Shown: one piece after another, positions 9,799 through 18,088 of the stretch
Layout: the number at the start of each line of letters is the position of its first letter
Numbering within the stretch: position 1 is the first letter of the stretch
From: Pseudomonas psychrophila
Lineage (GTDB): Bacteria > Pseudomonadota > Gammaproteobacteria > Pseudomonadales > Pseudomonadaceae
Reading direction: 5' to 3'
DNA length: 64,000 nt
Assembly: GCF_001043005.1 (NCBI RefSeq)
Contig: NZ_JYKZ01000010.1
Location: 1 to 64,000, forward strand
Program-made: the position numbers and the translations under genes
The notes under the pieces: model-generated
Told to the model about the DNA's origin: nothing
Databases searched by the model: none
Seen by the model: the letters and a program-made list of their open reading frames with translations, nothing else

Positions 9799-10863
9799 AT
9801 GGCACTTATCAGCATGCGCCAGATGTTGGACCACGCCGCCGAATTCGGCTACGGCGTTCCAGCCTTCAACGTCAACAACCTTGAGCAGATGCGCGCCATC
9901 ATGGAAGCCGCTGACAAGACCGACTCCCCGGTGATCGTTCAGGCTTCGGCCGGTGCGCGCAAGTACGCAGGTGCTCCATTCCTGCGTCACCTGATCCTGG
10001 CTGCAATCGAAGAATTCCCGCATATCCCGGTGTGCATGCACCAGGACCACGGCACCAGCCCTGACGTGTGCCAGCGCTCGATCCAACTGGGCTTCAGCTC
10101 GGTCATGATGGACGGCTCGCTGGGCGAAGACGGCAAAACCCCAACCGACTACGACTACAACGTTCGCGTTACTCAGCAAACCGTAGCGCTGGCGCACGCT
10201 TGCGGTGTATCGGTAGAAGGCGAGCTGGGTTGCCTGGGTTCGCTTGAAACCGGCATGGCTGGCGAAGAAGACGGCATCGGCGCAGAAGGCATTCTGGATC
10301 ACAGCCAGATGCTGACCGACCCGGAAGAAGCGGCTGACTTCGTCAAGCGCACTCAGGTGGATGCCCTGGCCATTGCCATCGGTACTTCCCACGGCGCTTA
10401 CAAGTTCACCAAGCCACCTACTGGCGACGTGTTGGCGATCGACCGTATCAAAGAGATCCACAAGCGTATCCCGAACACTCACCTGGTGATGCACGGCTCG
10501 TCCTCTGTTCCTCAAGAGTGGCTGGCGATCATCAACGAGTTCGGTGGCGACATCAAAGAAACCTACGGTGTGCCGGTTGAAGAAATCGTTGAAGGCATCA
10601 AGCACGGCGTGCGCAAGGTCAACATCGACACCGACCTGCGCCTGGCATCGACTGGTGCCATGCGTCGCCTGATGGCGACCAACCCGAGCGAATTCGACCC
10701 GCGCAAGTTCTTCGGCGCAACCGTAACGGCCATGCGTGACGTGTGTATCGCTCGTTACGAAGCCTTCGGTACTGCTGGTAACGCTTCGCGGATCAAACCG
10801 ATCTCCCTGGAAGCCATGTACCAGCGTTACCTCAAAGGTGAGCTGAACGCCAAGGTCAACTAA
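9799..10863 (+). CDS. fba: Class II fructose-1,6-bisphosphate aldolase
   Basis: A 354-residue zinc-dependent aldolase of the CbbA/Fba type, splitting fructose 1,6-bisphosphate into dihydroxyacetone phosphate and glyceraldehyde 3-phosphate; in Pseudomonas it acts mainly in gluconeogenesis. Visible features are the N-terminal YGVPAFNVNNLEQMRA, the metal-site HQDHGTSPD, EGELGCLGSLETG, AIGTSHGAYKF and the phosphate-binding MHGSSSVPQEW. The length matches the family. A ribosome binding site GGGAGA precedes the ATG. It ends at a strong intrinsic terminator and is the last gene of the tkt-fba cluster. Confidence 0.97.
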   Translation: MALISMRQMLDHAAEFGYGVPAFNVNNLEQMRAIMEAADKTDSPVIVQASAGARKYAGAPFLRHLILAAIEEFPHIPVCMHQDHGTSPDVCQRSIQLGFSSVMMDGSLGEDGKTPTDYDYNVRVTQQTVALAHACGVSVEGELGCLGSLETGMAGEEDGIGAEGILDHSQMLTDPEEAADFVKRTQVDALAIAIGTSHGAYKFTKPPTGDVLAIDRIKEIHKRIPNTHLVMHGSSSVPQEWLAIINEFGGDIKETYGVPVEEIVEGIKHGVRKVNIDTDLRLASTGAMRRLMATNPSEFDPRKFFGATVTAMRDVCIARYEAFGTAGNASRIKPISLEAMYQRYLKGELNAKVN

Positions 10864-10875
10864 GACCGGCGCGTA

Positions 10876-10908
10876 CAAAAAAGCCCGCAGCGATGCGGGC
10901 TTTTTTGT
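10876..10908 (+). terminator. Intrinsic terminator of fba
   Basis: AAAAAAGCCCGCAGCGATGC followed by GGGCTTTTTT forms a GCCCGCA/TGCGGGC stem with a short loop, with an A-run before and a T-run after. It starts 13 bp after the fba stop and faces the convergent gene ending at 10920. Confidence 0.9.
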
Positions 10909-10919
10909 GGGCGCGATGT

Positions 10920-11312
10920 TCATGCGGATCGGTGGATATGCTCCGGATCGACGCCATTTGCCCTGAGCAGCGCATCTACCAGCGAGCGGGACATTTCGAC
11001 CGAGTGCACCAGGGACCACACCAGTCCGCGCTCTATTCCGCTGGCCAGCGCAGTGATTTCATCCGACACCTCTTCTGCGCTCTTGAGCATGAGCGAGACA
11101 TGGGACAAGGCCTCTACCGCCCGAACATCAGGCAGCACGCCAAAGGGAGATCGAGGGCCGGTCTTGTGTGCCAGAGTAGGTTTGAGGCTGTCGAGGGAGA
11201 CTGGCGGAGCCTGGAGCAGAACGTCGAGAATGCGCCGGGTAGCGTCATCGTGCTGATGATCATCGCGTTCTACGCGCGCGGGTTTTGGATCGTCGTGCGT
11301 CGTCTTTTTCAT
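10920..11312 (-). CDS. Small hypothetical protein, possibly DUF6124/DUF3077-like
   Basis: A 130-residue soluble protein with no signal peptide or membrane segment. The N-terminal 30 residues are charged and His/Asp-rich, and the rest is predicted helical (VRAVEALSHVSLMLKSAEEV, SLVHSVEMSRSLVDALL). The layout of a disordered head followed by an Ala/Leu helical bundle recalls small Pseudomonas proteins of the DUF6124/DUF3077 type, but I cannot confirm a family. It is convergent with fba across the terminator. Confidence 0.6.
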   Translation of the reverse strand: MKKTTHDDPKPARVERDDHQHDDATRRILDVLLQAPPVSLDSLKPTLAHKTGPRSPFGVLPDVRAVEALSHVSLMLKSAEEVSDEITALASGIERGLVWSLVHSVEMSRSLVDALLRANGVDPEHIHRSA

Positions 11313-11500
11313 GTCGGTTCCACGGGGATCATCGGCGACTGGTGAAGATAGCCCTGCGACTTTCCGGGCTGCAAGCGGCGCTTGTGGGCATCAGGTTTTC
11401 TCGGAAGCGTCTGGCTTATTACAGTGTAAAAGTCTGACATGGGCGCCTTGAGGGTGAATTCGCTACACTGACGCACTTTTACGCTGTGCGTTGACGCCCC

Positions 11501-12007
11501 ATGACCGTTCTCAAGTACCTCCAGGCCTACCCCCAGAACTTGCAAGAGCAAGTGCGCCAATTGATTGAACGCGATCAGTTGGGCAGCTACCTGAGTGAAC
11601 GCTACCCGCAGCGTCATGCGGTGCAAAGTGACAAGGCGCTGTACACCTACGCGCTGGAACTCAAGCAGGAATACCTGCGCAACGCGCCGTCCTTCGACAA
11701 GGTGCTGTTTGATAACAAGCTCGACCTGACGCACCGTGCGCTGGGTTTGCATACCGCTATCTCGCGGGTTCAGGGCGGCAAGCTCAAGGCCAAAAAAGAA
11801 TTGCGCGTAGCGTCGTTGTTCAAGGAGGCGGCGCCCGAATTCCTGAAGATGATCGTGGTTCACGAACTGGCGCATCTCAAGGAGTCAGACCACAACAAGG
11901 CTTTTTACAAACTGTGCGAGCACATGCTGCCGGGTTATCACCAGTTGGAGTTTGACCTGCGGGTGTACCTGACGTGGCGTGACTTGGCAGGAAAACCCCA
12001 ACCCTGA
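11501..12007 (+). CDS. YgjP-like M48-type metallopeptidase domain protein
   Basis: A 168-residue protein with a zinc-protease signature HELAH at residues 121-125 and a likely third ligand His131 in KESDHNKAFYKLCEHMLPGY. This fits the YgjP/DUF45 family, whose short members carry a zincin motif close to the C-terminus. There is no signal peptide, so it should be cytosolic. The substrate is unknown. It starts at the ATG at 11501 after 188 bp of gene-free sequence, and the HTH gene at 12055 follows 47 bp later on the same strand. Confidence 0.8.
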   Translation: MTVLKYLQAYPQNLQEQVRQLIERDQLGSYLSERYPQRHAVQSDKALYTYALELKQEYLRNAPSFDKVLFDNKLDLTHRALGLHTAISRVQGGKLKAKKELRVASLFKEAAPEFLKMIVVHELAHLKESDHNKAFYKLCEHMLPGYHQLEFDLRVYLTWRDLAGKPQP

Positions 12008-12054
12008 ACCCGTTCCCACAGAAAGCCAGCAATCATCCGCATCAGGAGTTCTGA

Positions 12055-12351
12055 ATGGAAGTCAGCAAAACCAAAAGCAGCTTTTACCGGCGCTTGTACG
12101 TGGCCTGGTTAATCGATAGCCAGATTGCCAGCAGTGTGCCCGCTCTGACCGAGGTAACCGGCATGCCGCGCCGTACCGCGCAGGACACCATCGCGGCGCT
12201 GGCTGATCTGGATATCGTCTGTGAGTTCGAACAACAGGATGGTGCCCGCAACCATGCGGGGCGCTATCAGATTCACAGTTGGGGCCCAGTCGATAAAACC
12301 TGGATCGGTGAGCATCTGGTGCAGATCAAACAGGTGCTGGGTTATCCCTGA
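12055..12351 (+). CDS. Small winged-helix DNA-binding protein
   Basis: A 98-residue protein. Residues about 10-60 read as a winged helix-turn-helix (SSVPALTEVTGMPRRTAQDT, then IAALADLDIVCEF), with a short wing segment (GARNHAGRYQI). It has no ligand-binding domain. Such stand-alone proteins are common and uncharacterised in Pseudomonas. It lies 47 bp downstream of the YgjP-like gene and its last 10 bp overlap the convergent acetyltransferase gene. Confidence 0.7.
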   Translation: MEVSKTKSSFYRRLYVAWLIDSQIASSVPALTEVTGMPRRTAQDTIAALADLDIVCEFEQQDGARNHAGRYQIHSWGPVDKTWIGEHLVQIKQVLGYP

Positions 12352-12803
12352 GGCGTGAGGCGCATGCCGATGTGCGGGATGTCATCTTCAAGATAGATTT
12401 CGCCTTCGGCGCGAAACCCGTGTTGCTCATAAAACGGCTGCAAGTGCGCCTGGGCGGACAAGAACACGGGCTGCCCCGACCAGTAATCTTCAATGCTTTC
12501 CAGGGCCTTCTCGATCAGGGTATGCCCCAGCTTTTGTCCGCGACCTTCAGGGGCAATGATCACGCGGCCAATCACTACGTCGCCGCCCTGGGATTCAGGG
12601 TCGAGCAGGCGCGCATATGCCACCAGCTGATCGTCCTGCCAACCCATCAGGTGCAACGTATCCCCGGTCAGGTCTTGCCCGTCGACGTCCTGATAGGCGC
12701 ATTTCTGCTCGGCAACAAATACCTTTGAGCGTAATTCCAGAATGGCGTAGAGCTGTTCTTTGCCAAGGTCGTTGTGATGTTTGCAGAGCCAGTCAGTGGT
12801 CAC
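12342..12803 (-). CDS. GNAT N-acetyltransferase, ElaA family
   Basis: A 153-residue GNAT protein. The ElaA-type N-terminus (LYAILELRSKVFVAEQKCAYQDVDGQD) is followed by the acetyl-CoA-binding motif IGRVIIAPEGRGQKLGHTLI and the C-terminal strand FYEQHGFRAEGEIYLEDDIPH. The size fits the ElaA family. The acceptor substrate is unknown. Its stop region overlaps the tail of the plus-strand HTH gene by 10 bp. Confidence 0.87.
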   Translation of the reverse strand: MTTDWLCKHHNDLGKEQLYAILELRSKVFVAEQKCAYQDVDGQDLTGDTLHLMGWQDDQLVAYARLLDPESQGGDVVIGRVIIAPEGRGQKLGHTLIEKALESIEDYWSGQPVFLSAQAHLQPFYEQHGFRAEGEIYLEDDIPHIGMRLTPQG

Positions 12804-12867
12804 GGTCTTGTCCTTGTTGGAGAGGTGATTAGCCGATAGTAGGCGTGATGCTGACTGGCGCCAAGTT

Positions 12868-15042
12868 CTAAGGTGCCTTGACCAAATGCGCCGCCAGGGT
12901 GCGCAACGGTCCGAGTTGACGGCAAATCAGCGCCAGCTGGGTTTGCACCAAACGCTGGTTCTCATCGATCTCGTCAGGCATCTGCTCAAGCTCGCTGGCC
13001 AGTGCCTCTTCATCATCACTCTGTACCGCCACCGCCTGCTTGGAAGCCAGGCCCTGTGCAATCTGGTCGATGCTGTCGGCAATCCTGCGTCCGGCCCCCT
13101 CGATCAACTGTTCGCGTACTTCCCCGGGCAACTCGGTGTCGCGGTGGGCGCCCAGGCCTGACAAATAACTGAGCAAGGTGTGCGACAGCACCAAAAAGCG
13201 GAAACCCATGTCGGCATCCTTACGGAAATGCCCAGGCTCCATCAGCATGTTGGCCAGCGTGGTCGACAGCGCCGCATCGGCGTTGTGGGCGTTACGGCGA
13301 GCGAGTCGATAGGCCAGATTGTCGCTTTTACCTTGTGCGTATTGCTGCATGATCTGGCGCAAATACTGGCTGTTGCAGCTCAGGGTATTGGCCAGCACCT
13401 GATTCAGGCGACGGCCCTGCCAGTCAGGCAAGAACAGGAACACCGCGGCAGCCGCAATTACGCTGCCCACCAAGGTATCGAACAGTCGTGGCAGGAACAG
13501 CCCATAACCGTCGCCCACCTGGTTGAAGCAAAACAGGATCATCAGGGTGATGGCGGCTGTGCTCAAGGTGTAGCGCGTGGTGCGGTTGATAAAGAACACC
13601 ACCCCGGCCACCACGGCAAACATCGACTGCACCAGCGGGTTGGGGAACAGATCGAACAGCGCCCAGCCTACGGCCAGACCGATGGCCGTGCCGATGATGC
13701 GCTGGCTGAACTTGCGTCGGGTGGCGCCGTAGCTCGGCTGGCACACGAACAGCGTGGTGAGGATGATCCAGTAACCCTGGCTCGGGTGAATCCAGTGCAC
13801 CATCGCAAAACCGATGCTCAGTGCCAAAGGCAAGCGCAAGGCGTGGCGAAAGATCAGCGACGTGGGTGTGAGGTGCTGACGCAGGCGCGACCAGACATCC
13901 TTGAGGTTGCGTGGCGAGCGGTCCAGCAAGCTGCTGTCGGTGGCATCCGCGAGGGTGTCGGGGTTGCTTGCGTCGCTCAACAAACGGTCGAGAGTCCCCA
14001 GGTTGGCAGCCAGCGCCCGCAGTGAACGCAGCAGCCCGCGCCAGGCCGGGTTGCTCTGAATACGCAAGTGCTCGAGGGAAGCGTGCAGGTCGCTCAGGGC
14101 CTCGGCAAAGCTGTCGTCATAGACAAACGGCTGGCGCAGCTTGATCGACTCCGACAGGCGCTGGCAGGCCACGCCTTGCTGGCGCAGCAGGCGTTGGCAA
14201 CGAAACATCACGTCACTGTGGAAAAAGGCGTCGGCCAGGGCGTTGTAGGGGTAGTGCGAGGAGCTGGCGCGCTCGTGGATGTCCTGTGCCAGGAAGTACA
14301 GCTTGAGGTAGCGGCTGAGCTTGGAACCCGGTCGGGAGTTGCCGACCCGGTGCAGAATGATTTCTTTGGCAGTGTTCAGCGCGGCCACCACTCGACCGTT
14401 TTGTCGCGCCAGCTCCAGTCGGCCCGCTTCGACATCCAGCTTGCGGATAGGCTCGAACAGCGAGGACTTTATCTTCAGGTATAGGCCCAGCTCCCAGAAC
14501 AACCGCGCCAGGCTTTGCTGCACCGGCTGGTTGGAAAACAGCGCCTGCCACAGGACCGACAGCATCCCGTACCAGGCCGCCCCCGCCACCAGCAGCAAGG
14601 GCTCGTGCCAGAAATTGGTGACTTCGCCACCACGCTGGTCGACGCCAATCATGGTGTACACGGCCAGAATCAGCGTGGCCGAAGCAATCGCCCCGTAGCG
14701 CTCGCCCAGCGCCCCGAGCATGGTCAAGCCGAAGCTCGCCAGCGCAAGCGCGCAGACCATTAACCAGGGATAGGGGAAGAGCAGTTCGACACTGAGCGCC
14801 GAGGCGGTGAAGCACACCAGCGTTACCAGTAAAGCGTTGAGCCGGCCTTGCCAACTGTCATCGGTCTCCGACAGCGCGCTGGCGATAATCCCCAAAAACA
14901 ACGGGATCAGCAGCGACATTTCATCCTGATACCAGCAGAAAGCCATGCTGCCGGTCAGGGCGACAAACACCCGGACGCTGTAACTGAACTTGTCCAGTGC
15001 CCACAAGCGGCGCAGGGAATGCTGAAAGCTTTTCGATGACAT
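12868..15042 (-). CDS. yccS: YccS-like FUSC family inner membrane protein
   Basis: A 724-residue integral membrane protein with two hydrophobic blocks, one near residues 20-165 and one near 385-530, separated by a long cytoplasmic helical region and followed by a C-terminal helical tail. This duplicated layout, with GYWIILTTLFVCQPSYGATR in the second block, is typical of the YccS/FUSC aromatic-acid-efflux-like family (about 720 residues). Transport substrate is not known. It is monocistronic on the minus strand, with a 225-bp upstream gap that contains a REP doublet. Confidence 0.85.
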   Translation of the reverse strand: MSSKSFQHSLRRLWALDKFSYSVRVFVALTGSMAFCWYQDEMSLLIPLFLGIIASALSETDDSWQGRLNALLVTLVCFTASALSVELLFPYPWLMVCALALASFGLTMLGALGERYGAIASATLILAVYTMIGVDQRGGEVTNFWHEPLLLVAGAAWYGMLSVLWQALFSNQPVQQSLARLFWELGLYLKIKSSLFEPIRKLDVEAGRLELARQNGRVVAALNTAKEIILHRVGNSRPGSKLSRYLKLYFLAQDIHERASSSHYPYNALADAFFHSDVMFRCQRLLRQQGVACQRLSESIKLRQPFVYDDSFAEALSDLHASLEHLRIQSNPAWRGLLRSLRALAANLGTLDRLLSDASNPDTLADATDSSLLDRSPRNLKDVWSRLRQHLTPTSLIFRHALRLPLALSIGFAMVHWIHPSQGYWIILTTLFVCQPSYGATRRKFSQRIIGTAIGLAVGWALFDLFPNPLVQSMFAVVAGVVFFINRTTRYTLSTAAITLMILFCFNQVGDGYGLFLPRLFDTLVGSVIAAAAVFLFLPDWQGRRLNQVLANTLSCNSQYLRQIMQQYAQGKSDNLAYRLARRNAHNADAALSTTLANMLMEPGHFRKDADMGFRFLVLSHTLLSYLSGLGAHRDTELPGEVREQLIEGAGRRIADSIDQIAQGLASKQAVAVQSDDEEALASELEQMPDEIDENQRLVQTQLALICRQLGPLRTLAAHLVKAP

Positions 15043-15140
15043 GGAGGGGCGGTGCCTGGCTCGTGATTCGCTAACTTGAGCCAGATAAGACGACAGCGCA
15101 ATGGCACTGTCACATCGAACACAAAATATTTTTAAAGCAG

Positions 15141-15162
15141 GCCCTGTAGCCGCTGCCGCAGG
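15141..15162. repeat. Single half REP (family B)
   Basis: GTAGCCGCTGCCGCAGG at about 15146-15162 is the 5' half of a family B REP without its inverted partner. It directly precedes the family A doublet at 15175. Confidence 0.6.
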
Positions 15163-15174
15163 AAAACTTTAACC

Positions 15175-15225
15175 GTGGGAGCGAGCCTGCTCGCGAAGGT
15201 CGTTCGCGAGCAGGCTCGCTCCCAC
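15175..15225. repeat. Compact 51-bp REP doublet (family A)
   Basis: GTGGGAGCGAGCCTGCTCGC and its perfect inverted copy are separated by only a few bases (central GGTCGTT). It is the exact reverse complement of the doublet at 50003-50053. Confidence 0.92.
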
Positions 15226-15267
15226 AAGAGCGGATTGACCGGCAAAAGAGTATCTACAGGGGGCAGG

Positions 15268-16446
15268 TCAGACGTACTGCGCCGCCGCATACCCCGAAGC
15301 CCATGCCCACTGAAAGTTGAATCCACCCAGGTGGCCGCTCACATCCAGCACTTCGCCCACAAAGTACAAGCCGGAGCTTTTCAGCGATTCCATGGTCTTG
15401 GAGGACACTTCACGGGTATCGACCCCGCCCAGGGTCACTTCAGCGGTGCGGTAGCCTTCGGTGCCAGCCGGTATCACTTTCCAGTTCGCCAGTTTGTCAG
15501 CCACGAGCGCCAGTTCACCCGGGGTGTACTGCTTCATGGGCTTGGACTCGAACCAGTGCTCGGCCAGCAGGTTGGCCATCTTCTTGGTGAAAATTTCACC
15601 GAGCAGAGTTTTCAGTTCGCTGTTGGGGCGTTCTGCCTGTTGGGTCTGCAACCAGCTCAGCGCATCGAGGTCGGGTAGCAGGTTGATTTCAACCGTGTCG
15701 CCCGTATTCCAGAACGACGAAATCTGCAAAATCGCCGGTCCGCTTAACCCCCGATGGGTAAACAGGATATTTTCCCGAAAGCTCTGATCGTTGCAGCTCA
15801 CCAGGCAGTCGACTGACGTGCCTGAGAGTTCGGTGCAGATCTCTTTGAGCTGGTCGGTGATGGTGAATGGCACCAGGCCTGCCCGGGTGGCCAGCAAAGT
15901 GTGGCCAAACTGCTTGGCGATTTGATAGCCAAAGCCGGTGGCGCCGAGAGTCGGGATCGACAGCCCGCCGGTAGCGACCACCAGCGACTGGCAGTCAATC
16001 GGGCCCAGCGTCGTGTTGAGGCTGTAGCCGTTGTCGGTTTTTTCGATCTGCTCAACCGAGGTGTCCAGGTGCAGGCTGACGCCTGCTTGCTGGCACTCTT
16101 GCAGAAGCATTTCGAGAATGTCACTGGATTTGTTATCGCAGAACAGTTGGCCGAGTTTCTTCTCGTGATACGGCACGCCGTGTTTGGCGACCATCTCGAT
16201 AAAGTCCCACTGGGTGTAGCGGGCCAGGGCCGACTTGCAGAAGTGCGGGTTCTGCGACAGGAAATTGTTGGGTTCGGTGTACATGTTGGTGAAGTTGCAG
16301 CGGCCACCGCCCGACATCAGGATCTTTTTGCCCGCCTTGTTGGCGTGGTCGATGAGCATGACCTTGCGCCCACGGCCGGCAGCCGTCAGCGCGCACATCA
16401 AACCTGCGGCGCCAGCGCCAATAATCACAACGTCGGTAGAGCGCAA
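15268..16446 (-). CDS. HI0933/YhiN family FAD-dependent oxidoreductase
   Basis: A 392-residue flavoprotein. The N-terminus carries a dinucleotide-binding motif (VVIIGAGAAGLMCALTAAGR), followed by the family-typical GKKILMSGGGRCNFTN and, later, VATGGLSIPTLGATGFGY. The C-terminal GEVLDVSGHLGGFNFQWAWA is the conserved second FAD contact. These features define the HI0933 (YhiN) family of about 400 residues, whose members have no firmly assigned substrate. It is flanked by REP doublets on both sides and appears monocistronic. Confidence 0.88.
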   Translation of the reverse strand: MRSTDVVIIGAGAAGLMCALTAAGRGRKVMLIDHANKAGKKILMSGGGRCNFTNMYTEPNNFLSQNPHFCKSALARYTQWDFIEMVAKHGVPYHEKKLGQLFCDNKSSDILEMLLQECQQAGVSLHLDTSVEQIEKTDNGYSLNTTLGPIDCQSLVVATGGLSIPTLGATGFGYQIAKQFGHTLLATRAGLVPFTITDQLKEICTELSGTSVDCLVSCNDQSFRENILFTHRGLSGPAILQISSFWNTGDTVEINLLPDLDALSWLQTQQAERPNSELKTLLGEIFTKKMANLLAEHWFESKPMKQYTPGELALVADKLANWKVIPAGTEGYRTAEVTLGGVDTREVSSKTMESLKSSGLYFVGEVLDVSGHLGGFNFQWAWASGYAAAQYV

Positions 16447-16487
16447 AGCGGTGTCCTCACAAAATTTATAGTCAATCCAAACCTAAT

Positions 16488-16572
16488 GTGGGAGCGGGCT
16501 TGCTCGCGATTGCAGCACCCCGGTGATTCAGCTGAACCGAGTTGTTTGCATCGCGGGCAAGCCCGCTCCCAC
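16488..16572. repeat. REP doublet (family A, GGGC variant)
   Basis: GTGGGAGCGGGCTTGCTCGC at 16488 and inverted partner ending at 16572, the partner carrying GCGGGCAAGCCC. Lies between dbpA and the flavoprotein gene. Confidence 0.9.
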
Positions 16573-16600
16573 ATGTGATCGCCAGTGTTCAGGCGATCGC

Positions 16601-17986
16601 TTACAAAACCCGAACGCGCAGTACGCGGCCTTTGATTTTGCCTTCGCTCAAGCGCTGGGCAGCCTGTTTGGCCACGGTGCGGTCAACGGCCACGTAGGCC
16701 TGGAAGTCAAAGATCGCGATCTTGCCAACTTGGGCGCCGGGGATGCCAGCGTCGCCCGTCAGTGCACCCAGAATGTCGCCCGGACGAACCTTGTCTTTAC
16801 GACCGGCACCGATCACCAGTGTGCTCATGGCCGGCAGCAACGGTGCGCCGCCCTGGGAGGTCAGGGTGTCCAGAGTTTCCCAGTTCAACGGAGCTTTTTG
16901 CAGCAGCTCAATGGCTTGGGCGCGGTGGGCTTCGGACGGAGCAACCAGGCTGATCGCAACCCCTTTTTCACCCGCACGACCGGTACGGCCAACACGGTGA
17001 ATGTGGATTTCCGAATCACGGGCCAGCTCAACGTTGAGCACCATGTCCAGCGCGTCGATGTCCAGACCACGGGCCGCTACGTCGGTGGCAACCAGTACTG
17101 AAGTCGAGCGGTTGGCAAACATCGCCAGCACCTGGTCACGGTCGCGCTGTTCCAGGTCGCCATGCAGGCCAACAGCCGAAATGCCTTTGGACGTCAGATG
17201 GTCAACGGTTTCCTGAACCTGCTGCTTGGTGAAGCAGAACGCGACGCACGATTGCGGGCGGAAATGGCCCAGAACCTTGGTCACAGCGCTCATGCGCTCT
17301 TCAGGCGAGATTTCGTAGAAACGCTGCTCGATCTGGCTATCAGTGTGCAGCGCCTCGGCTTTTACTTGCTGAGGGTTGCGCATGAACTTGGACGACAGTT
17401 GCTTGATACCGGCCGGGTAGGTGGCCGAGAACAGCAGGGTCTGGCGACGCTCCGGGGTTTTGACAATGATGTCTTCGATGGCGTCATAGAAGCCCATGTC
17501 CAGCATGCGGTCAGCTTCGTCCAGTACCAGGGTGTTCAAACCATCCAGTACCAGCGAGCCTTTGCGCAAATGCTGCTGAATACGGCCAGGTGTGCCGACG
17601 ATGATGTGCGCGCCGTGCTCCAGCGAACCGATTTGCGGGCCGAACGACACGCCGCCACACAGGGTCAGCACTTTGATGTTGTCTTCAGCGCGGGCCAGAC
17701 GGCGAATTTCCTTGGCAACCTGGTCAGCCAGTTCGCGGGTCGGGCAGATCACGAGGGCCTGGCAGCCGAAGAAGCGCGGGTTGATCGGGTTCAGCAGGCC
17801 GATGCCGAAGGCGGCTGTCTTGCCGCTGCCGGTCTTCGCCTGAGCGATCAGATCCATGCCTTTGAGGATCACCGGCAAGCTCTGCGCCTGAATCGGCGTC
17901 ATCTGGGCATAACCGAGGGAGTCGAGGTTAGCCAGCATGGCGGCGGACAGAGGCAGAGTGTTAAAAGCGGTGGCAATGGTGGTCAC
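16601..17986 (-). CDS. dbpA: ATP-dependent RNA helicase DbpA
   Basis: A 461-residue DEAD-box helicase acting in 50S ribosomal subunit assembly through 23S rRNA helix 92. The Q-motif (TPIQAQSLP), Walker A AKTGSGKT at residues 50-57, PTRELADQV, the DEAD box VLDEADRMLDMGF, SAT, and HRVGRTGRAG are all present. The C-terminal ~75 residues form the DbpA RNA-binding domain (VRPGDILGALTGDAGIPGAQ). I chose the GTG at 17986, giving the usual N-terminus TTIATAFNTLPLS; the upstream in-frame ATG at 18049 adds 21 residues without family support. Confidence 0.94.
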   Translation of the reverse strand: MTTIATAFNTLPLSAAMLANLDSLGYAQMTPIQAQSLPVILKGMDLIAQAKTGSGKTAAFGIGLLNPINPRFFGCQALVICPTRELADQVAKEIRRLARAEDNIKVLTLCGGVSFGPQIGSLEHGAHIIVGTPGRIQQHLRKGSLVLDGLNTLVLDEADRMLDMGFYDAIEDIIVKTPERRQTLLFSATYPAGIKQLSSKFMRNPQQVKAEALHTDSQIEQRFYEISPEERMSAVTKVLGHFRPQSCVAFCFTKQQVQETVDHLTSKGISAVGLHGDLEQRDRDQVLAMFANRSTSVLVATDVAARGLDIDALDMVLNVELARDSEIHIHRVGRTGRAGEKGVAISLVAPSEAHRAQAIELLQKAPLNWETLDTLTSQGGAPLLPAMSTLVIGAGRKDKVRPGDILGALTGDAGIPGAQVGKIAIFDFQAYVAVDRTVAKQAAQRLSEGKIKGRVLRVRVL

Positions 17987-18088
17987 GAGACTGGCCTGCA
18001 AAACAAAATGTCGCGCAGTGTACCAGTCCCATAGCATTTGCCTGAACATTCTGGACGAGATGTCATCCAGTTCTGGTTAAAAAGTCAC